Shown piece after piece: positions 59,974 through 64,000 of a stretch of 64,000 nt of DNA. The position numbers and the translations under genes were made by a program. How positions within the stretch are numbered: the first letter of the stretch is position 1; every line of letters starts with the position of its first letter. The notes under the pieces are model-generated. The model was given only the letters and a program-made list of their open reading frames with translations. It was not told where the DNA came from and made no database searches. The DNA lies in assembly GCF_002799245.1 (NCBI RefSeq), contig NZ_NEQV01000002.1:1-64000 (forward strand). The letters run 5' to 3'. This DNA is from Stenotrophomonas maltophilia (GTDB lineage Bacteria > Pseudomonadota > Gammaproteobacteria > Xanthomonadales > Xanthomonadaceae).

Positions 59974-60224
59974 GCGGATTCGACTTCTCCGATCTGAGCC
60001 CAGATCAGCGACGTCTGCTGGATCTCGGTGGCTGGACCGCAGATCACCCCCATGCCGAGACCAAGCCGGGCCGTAAGGATGCCTGGGGCTTGATCGAGCG
60101 CGGGCTCCTTCTCGCTGTCAGCGTTCGGAGGCGTGACAGCTACGGCTCTTACTCCCTCACGGAGTACCGGGTGCCGGACACGGCCCGCCGGGCTTGGGCT
60201 CAGCATAAGGGGAGCTCGGTATGA
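59970..60224 (+). CDS. Hypothetical protein (84 aa)
   Basis: MSGFDFSDLSPDQRRLLDLG starts a small soluble protein with AWGLIERGLLLAVSVRRRDS, a fold that looks like a short winged-helix. It overlaps the AlpA genes on both sides by four bases (ATGA). No family is recognised. Confidence 0.55.
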   Translation: MSGFDFSDLSPDQRRLLDLGGWTADHPHAETKPGRKDAWGLIERGLLLAVSVRRRDSYGSYSLTEYRVPDTARRAWAQHKGSSV

Positions 60225-60451
60225 CCTCAGATGCTATCCGGCTTGGGCGCGTGGCCGCTCAGGGCCGAACCCTAATGCGCCTGCCCGAGGTGATCGCCGC
60301 TTGCGGCATGTCCCGCTCTCTCATCTACAAGATGGCGAAGGAAGGCCGGTTTCCCCGACCGATCCGAGTGGCTGCCCGCTTGTCTGCCTGGGACTCGGAG
60401 GCGGTGCGGTGCTGGATCGACTCACGCTGCGAAGAGGGGAGGGCTGCCTAA
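60221..60451 (+). CDS. AlpA-family phage regulator (76 aa)
   Basis: LMRLPEVIAACGMSRSLIYK followed by MAKEGRFPRPIRVAARLSAW is the standard AlpA layout: helix-turn-helix, then the F-P-x-P-x-x-x wing. AlpA proteins activate or repress integrase and excision genes in P4-like elements. This is the second such gene within 450 bases. Its TAA shares the A with the ATG of the next gene. Confidence 0.85.
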   Translation: MTSDAIRLGRVAAQGRTLMRLPEVIAACGMSRSLIYKMAKEGRFPRPIRVAARLSAWDSEAVRCWIDSRCEEGRAA

Positions 60452-61146
60452 TGGCAACTGGAATCGTCCACGTCGAGTTCCACGGTGCCGAACTCATCGG
60501 CCGTCTCCACCAAGGACAACCCTTTGTCGCCATGCGGCCCATCGTGGAAGGCATGGGTCTGGATTGGTCCAAGCAGCTCGAGAAGCTGAAATCTCACCCC
60601 GTTCTGGCTCGGCAACTGTCTACCTTAAGGGGGATGGTTGCTGGCGATGGCAAAGGTCGCCAGATGCAGGCATTGCCCTTGTCTAGGCTCCCGTTCTGGC
60701 TGGCCACAGTGAACCCTAACAAGGTGAAGGCTGCCATCAGGGAGCGAGTGATTCTGTTCCAGGAGCGGGCGGCCGACGTTCTCGCGGCGGCATTCCTCTC
60801 GAATGGCACTAGGCAGGATGCGGCAATGGCAAAGCGCGTTGCAGGCACCGTGATGTGCCGGATCCTGCACGACACGCTGGTTGGGCTGGGCCGGGACCCG
60901 AAGGGTTACGACTACGCCACCGAGCATCGACTCGTTAATCACTGCATCACTGGGGTCTTTGGCGGTGTCTGCGAGGACTCGCTTTCTACAGACCAGCTCA
61001 AGCTGCAGCAAGAGCTCAGGATGCAGAACGCGGTGTGGATCGGGCTGGGGATGGCATACCGTGAGCGCAAGCCTCTCCTTGAGCAGCATGCAGTCACTTG
61101 GTGCCGCACTCAGGAAATCGGTTGGGAGGCCCCCAATGCTTCCTAG
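60451..61146 (+). CDS. Phage antirepressor with P22_AR_N domain
   Basis: The N-terminal domain (VEFHGAELIGRLHQGQPFVA, then MRPIVEGMGLDWSKQLEKLK) matches the P22 antirepressor N-terminal family, and MQALPLSRLPFWLATVNPNK is its second conserved block. The C-terminal part is helical and has no known match. Such proteins bind and inactivate phage repressors, so this gene points to a lysogeny switch in element 2. The 231-residue protein starts in a TAATG junction. Confidence 0.85.
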   Translation: MATGIVHVEFHGAELIGRLHQGQPFVAMRPIVEGMGLDWSKQLEKLKSHPVLARQLSTLRGMVAGDGKGRQMQALPLSRLPFWLATVNPNKVKAAIRERVILFQERAADVLAAAFLSNGTRQDAAMAKRVAGTVMCRILHDTLVGLGRDPKGYDYATEHRLVNHCITGVFGGVCEDSLSTDQLKLQQELRMQNAVWIGLGMAYRERKPLLEQHAVTWCRTQEIGWEAPNAS

Positions 61147-61669
61147 CGCGACTGACAGGCTACAGCACTGCGCCAGCGGCCTCCTTGTCTCGCCGAGTAC
61201 TGGGGAGCTATGGAGCGCCTGCGGACGGGCAGTAGGCCGGAGAAGCCGTGACGGGTACATCAGGGTCATTCAACGCCGAGCAGGTGGATCCTGCACAACC
61301 TGGTATGCCCATAGGCTCGTGTGGGAGGCCGTCCACGGTCCTGTAGCCAAGGGGATGGAGGTGGACCATCTCGATGGTGATTCGTCGAACAACAGGCTGG
61401 ACAACCTGCAATTGGTGACTGGTTCGGAGAATCGCCGACTTCAACGTGCACGGAACATAGCCAAGTTCGGCAGCCCCTCCTCCCAGTGCAAGCTCAGCGT
61501 TGCAGAGGTGGAAGCGGTCCTGCGCACGGTGGGAATCGTTCCAACCAAGGTTTGGGCACGCCGCTACGGCGTAAATAGCTCAACCATCAGGTGTATTCGC
61601 AAGAAGAAGACCTGGCATCACGTCGATGCAGGGACGACCTGTAGAGCCAAACGTCCCAAACGCGGCTGA
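61136..61669 (+). CDS. HNH endonuclease
   Basis: The middle of this 177-residue protein is an HNH nuclease: YAHRLVWEAVHGPVAKGMEV followed by DHLDGDSSNNRLDNLQLVTG, with the first His, the central N-x-x-x-D/N and the final Asn. An N-terminal part of about 45 residues and a C-terminal helix-turn-helix-like segment (TKVWARRYGVNSSTIRCIRK) flank it, as in many phage homing-type endonucleases. GGGAGG precedes the ATG. It may be a free-standing homing nuclease inserted in the early operon. Confidence 0.88.
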   Translation: MLPSATDRLQHCASGLLVSPSTGELWSACGRAVGRRSRDGYIRVIQRRAGGSCTTWYAHRLVWEAVHGPVAKGMEVDHLDGDSSNNRLDNLQLVTGSENRRLQRARNIAKFGSPSSQCKLSVAEVEAVLRTVGIVPTKVWARRYGVNSSTIRCIRKKKTWHHVDAGTTCRAKRPKRG

Positions 61670-61697
61670 CGCCGTGTTCCTAGCCCTTGGGGGGCAC

Positions 61698-62174
61698 ATG
61701 CAGAGTACAAGCCAGGACCGCGCCCAGCGTTCTCCAGAGGGCGGCGCCAGCTATGGCCAGGCGCAACTCAAGAAGAACAATGAAAGGCGACGGCAGAAGT
61801 TCGTAGGGCGGGCGAAGGGTGCGCCGTTCCTAATGCTTGAGCACAGGATTTCCGACTCTCCGGAGTTCGGCCAACTGTCCGGTAATGCCGTAAAGCTGCT
61901 GCTGGAGCTGGCCAGGCAATACAGGCCTGGCAAGAACGGTGATTTGAGCATCCCTTGGTCGATGCTCTCGACCCGTGGTTGGAGGAGCAAAGCGACGGTG
62001 CACGGTGCCAAGCTTGAGCTCCTTGCCGCAGGCTGGATCATCGAGACGCGCAAAGGTGGCAAGAACATGTGCAGCCTGTACGCGCTGTCCTACTACGCCG
62101 TCGACGAGTCCGGAAAGCACCTTGAGCCAGCGACCGTAACTCCACCGAATCTGTGGAGGAATCGCAATGGGTAG
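61698..62174 (+). CDS. Replication-type helix-turn-helix protein of element 2
   Basis: The 158-residue protein has the same winged HTH core as the element 1 protein at 51848-52339: LSGNAVKLLLELARQYRPGK, NGDLSIPWSMLSTRGWRSK, then LLAAGWIIETRKG and CSLYALSYYAVDE. Iterons begin at its stop codon, and a DnaA box lies about 100 bases further. This makes an origin-binding initiator the most likely role. The ATG at 61698 after TTGGGGGG was chosen; a start at 61626 would overlap the HNH gene. Confidence 0.65.
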   Translation: MQSTSQDRAQRSPEGGASYGQAQLKKNNERRRQKFVGRAKGAPFLMLEHRISDSPEFGQLSGNAVKLLLELARQYRPGKNGDLSIPWSMLSTRGWRSKATVHGAKLELLAAGWIIETRKGGKNMCSLYALSYYAVDESGKHLEPATVTPPNLWRNRNG

Positions 62175-62493
62175 TCGCTATGTGGGCCAATGTGGTCGCT
62201 ATGCAGGCCAATCCAGCTTTGAGTTGGCCCACATAGAGACCTACGAGGTCGCAATGCAGGCCAGTCAGGCGGTTATCCACACCCCTTCGAGGTCGCTATG
62301 TGTACACCCTTCTAGATATATACCAAGCGGAGCGAGCTCTTCCTGCTCCAAGGCATTGGCCTTAGGGCTTCAGATCACGGCGGTCGTTTCGCGACTCCTC
62401 CATGGAGAAGCGCGAACCGATTCGCCAGGCGGAGTAGTCCGTCTGCCGGACGGGTCGCGCTGGGAGGCCGCCCATGGCATCTCGAGACCATGA
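62167..62493 (+). CDS. Possible small protein encoded across the iterons (108 aa)
   Basis: The frame begins at an ATG that overlaps the initiator stop and ends 20 bases inside the next gene, in keeping with the coupled operon. Its first half (MGSRYVGQCGRYAGQ and onwards) is encoded by the iterons and has low complexity. The second half (VVRLPDGSRWEAAHG) looks more like protein. It may equally be an accidental open frame across the origin. Confidence 0.35.
   Translation: MGSRYVGQCGRYAGQSSFELAHIETYEVAMQASQAVIHTPSRSLCVHPSRYIPSGASSSCSKALALGLQITAVVSRLLHGEARTDSPGGVVRLPDGSRWEAAHGISRP
62174..62300. repeat. Iterons and DnaA box: putative origin of element 2
   Basis: The 17-base unit GTCGCTATGTGGGCCAA occurs at 62174-62190, and with YR changes at 62195-62211 and 62248-62264. 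An inverted copy is at 62224-62240 and a partial copy at 62292-62300. A perfect DnaA box TTATCCACA lies at 62273-62281, followed by an AT-rich TAGATATATACC at about 62312. Iterons, DnaA box and AT-rich DNA beside an initiator gene define a classic origin. Confidence 0.75.
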
Positions 62494-63217
62494 GCGGTAC
62501 TTGGAGATGGTGCTGCTGGAGAACGAGGCAGTCGACTTGGTTGTGAGGAGCATCGCTGGCGCGTTTGGCTTCGGGGCGCCAACACGGCCCGCAATCCGGC
62601 ATGCGACGAGGCGGAGCTCCAGCGAGGAGTGCTGCCCGGATGACGGTGCGTACCTGCCAATCCATCGCGTGCACTCGATTGAGCAGGCCGCATCCAAGTA
62701 CCTACCAACGCAGGTGGCGGCTCGTAAGCAAGCGCTGGATAGGTTCAGCCCGAAGGATCGCCAAGCAGTGCTGGATTTTGACCAGATGGCGGTGATGCGC
62801 GCGCCGGCCGCGGCTGATCGTACTCGCCAGCTACGGAGCTGGAAGACACAGGGATCGCTTACGGCCGCGCCTGTCACGGGGCCGGGCAGGCTGGTGCTGC
62901 ATGCTCTGACGGACGCGCAACTGGACGGTCCACTTGCTGCCTGGCTGATGCTGTATGCCATGGGTGACGAGAGACGCTGGCCGTTGGTCTGTATGCACAT
63001 GACCGCATGCGGCCATCCGGAGTGGGCTGCGTTGGAGGCGGCGCGGAGATTGCTGGTGAGTCGGCCTCAGCGGTCCTATCGGGAGTCGGCGAAAGACCAG
63101 GCCCTCCAAGAACAACGGTTTCGTACCGAGGTCCAGTCCGCTGAGAGGCGCCTGCTTGAATGGTTGAGTCGCGCCAGCCGGAGAGTCGCCGCTGCCATGG
63201 GGAGCGCTTGCGAGTGA
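62474..63217 (+). CDS. Hypothetical protein (247 aa), possibly a late regulator
   Basis: The protein starts MASRDHERYLEMVLLENEAV after GGGAGG. It has a middle part AAWLMLYAMGDERRWPLVCM and a long basic C-terminal helix (RTEVQSAERRLLEWLSRASR). No domain is recognised. It is the last large gene of the early operon, before a strong terminator and the first gene of the next operon. That is where lambdoid phages keep the antiterminator Q; position is the only support for such a role. Confidence 0.55.
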   Translation: MASRDHERYLEMVLLENEAVDLVVRSIAGAFGFGAPTRPAIRHATRRSSSEECCPDDGAYLPIHRVHSIEQAASKYLPTQVAARKQALDRFSPKDRQAVLDFDQMAVMRAPAAADRTRQLRSWKTQGSLTAAPVTGPGRLVLHALTDAQLDGPLAAWLMLYAMGDERRWPLVCMHMTACGHPEWAALEAARRLLVSRPQRSYRESAKDQALQEQRFRTEVQSAERRLLEWLSRASRRVAAAMGSACE

Positions 63218-63242
63218 GGCACAGAAGCGCCGCAGCGTTGTC

Positions 63243-63512
63243 TTGAGGGCCTACGACAGACTGGATCGCGATAGGGAGTTCAACCGACGCAATATTGCGT
63301 CCGTTACCTACATCGACGCTAAGGGTGAGGTGAGGCGAGCGATCCAAATGACCAAGATCGAATTCATTCGTGAATGGACGGCTTTAGACCTAGGTGGACG
63401 CGGGAGTCAGAAGCACCCAAATCCCGACCTATCTAGTAGGACCCCATGTTCCCCCAAGGGCGGGTCCAGGCGGCAGCCCCCGAGAGCTGCCGCCTTCTTT
63501 TTTTGCCGATGA
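63243..63512 (+). CDS. Possible small protein (89 aa)
   Basis: A TTG start after a GC-rich gap opens a frame with AYDRLDRDREFNRRNIASVT and VRRAIQMTKIEFIREWTAL, which looks like genuine protein. The last 20 codons cross the terminator hairpin at 63469-63504, which is unusual. No family is recognised. Confidence 0.35.
   Translation: MRAYDRLDRDREFNRRNIASVTYIDAKGEVRRAIQMTKIEFIREWTALDLGGRGSQKHPNPDLSSRTPCSPKGGSRRQPPRAAAFFFCR
63469..63504 (+). terminator. Strong terminator at the end of the early operon
   Basis: GGCGGCAGC and GCTGCCGCC form a perfect nine-base stem with an eight-base loop, followed by TTCTTTTTTT. It separates the early genes of element 2 from the gene at 63576. Confidence 0.88.
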
Positions 63513-63575
63513 AGGCGCGCCAGGCGCCCCTTTCCACTCGCAGCCAGGCGACTACAGACGGAGTACCCGAATCCA

Positions 63576-64000
63576 ATGGCCACCTTCTATGATTCTTTCG
63601 CTCAAGGCATGCAGAACGGTCTTGAGCGCCAAAAGGCAGTCAATCAGCGGAACATGCTGGCAGAGTTGCAGCAGCTGGCACCCAAGGTCATCGCGGGAGA
63701 TTTGTCCGCGACCGATCGGGCGTTTGCCCTTGATCCGAAGACCGCGCAGGCCTATCAGACTGAAGGAGACCGTCAGCACGAGAAGCTGATTGGTTTGGCG
63801 AAATCCCTGAAGCAGTACGCCAACAGCCCTCAGATGCAGGCGGGTATCTATCGCAGCGCAGTTCCTTACCTCAAAAGGAACTTCGGCGCAGAGATCCCCG
63901 ACCAATTCGATGCCACTACGGTGATGCCCATCGTTGAGCAGGTCCTCTCGGTAGCGAACAACACCCCAAACATCAGCGGTCAAACGCCTACCGATGTTCG
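63576..64000 (+). CDS. Partial gene, probable phage structural or ejection protein
   Basis: The frame starts at an ATG at 63576 and stays open to the window end (141 codons). It begins MATFYDSFAQGMQNGLERQK and continues QRNMLAELQQLAPKVIAGDL, then YLKRNFGAEIPDQFD. The Gln/Ala-rich helical start with F-x-x-G-M-x-x-G resembles phage internal or ejection proteins of unknown detail. It is the first gene after a strong terminator, so it may head the late operon of element 2. Confidence 0.6.
   Translation, partial: MATFYDSFAQGMQNGLERQKAVNQRNMLAELQQLAPKVIAGDLSATDRAFALDPKTAQAYQTEGDRQHEKLIGLAKSLKQYANSPQMQAGIYRSAVPYLKRNFGAEIPDQFDATTVMPIVEQVLSVANNTPNISGQTPTDV

Larger units (their letters stand above)
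55512..64000. mobile_element. Element 2: prophage-like element, right end outside the window
   Basis: A P4-type integrase begins 177 bases after the tRNA 3' end and is followed by a rightward early operon with phage regulators, an initiator with iterons, and the first gene of a likely structural operon. The repeat of the tRNA 3' end that would mark its right border is not found in the window. Confidence 0.8.

Overview
The window looks like a chromosome segment from the Stenotrophomonas maltophilia complex (Xanthomonadaceae). Coding GC is high. Gene order matches the gammaproteobacterial core (dprA-smg-topA-tsaC beside def-fmt-rsmB; dtd next to rpoD). Many intergenic gaps hold short hairpin repeats beginning with GTAG, as in the SMAG repeats described for S. 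maltophilia. The species call is inference from these traits; no rRNA is present.

Core chromosome, 1-43.4 kb. A MarR regulator with an AlkC-type alkylation-repair gene is followed by a class I DAHP synthase. In front of that gene lies a complete transcription attenuator whose leader peptide contains an uninterrupted run of aromatic codons. Next come a TRIC/UPF0126 membrane protein under a tandem glycine riboswitch, small envelope proteins, NADH dehydrogenase II, a NYN/LOTUS protein, a GST, and PriA. A gene encoding an apparent fusion of a degenerate ECF sigma factor with a transmembrane DUF3619-like part is followed by a DUF3106 gene. MATE, SppA, an SDR, two DUF4124-like proteins, TsaC, TopA, two GYF_2 proteins (one fused to RDD, one to a pilin-like segment), Smg, DprA and a LysM protein lead to def-fmt-rsmB. 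Then follows an envelope/LPS cluster (a GT39/ArnT-like enzyme, an O-antigen ligase-like protein, a GT2 enzyme, a glycerophosphotransferase-like protein, two PH-domain membrane proteins, RibA, an LpxL-like acyltransferase), and finally dtd and rpoD.

Accessory region, 43.4-64 kb. Two mobile elements sit in tandem at one tRNA-Ile2(CAU)-type gene. Element 1 (43407-55476, 12 kb) is bounded by a 41-bp direct repeat covering the 5' half of the tRNA. The intact tRNA at its right end therefore takes its 5' half and its upstream DNA from the element. It carries a tyrosine integrase, an RHH regulator divergent from an AlpA-like gene, a replication-type HTH protein with palindromic iterons in its own 3' end, and a tail tape-measure gene preceded by a G/GT chaperone pair with a TTTTTTC slippery site. 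Near attL it carries DUF3800 and DUF3761-like cargo genes. No capsid, portal or terminase gene is visible, so it looks like a prophage remnant or a satellite.

Element 2 starts at the 3' end of the same tRNA with a P4-type integrase and runs past the window end. It has a tightly overlapping early operon: small proteins, an S24-like protein without catalytic residues, a DUF6387-like protein, two AlpA regulators, a P22_AR_N antirepressor, an HNH endonuclease, and an HTH initiator homologous to that of element 1. Immediately after the initiator come direct and inverted iterons plus a perfect DnaA box, a convincing origin candidate. A strong terminator and the start of what may be a structural gene follow at the window end.
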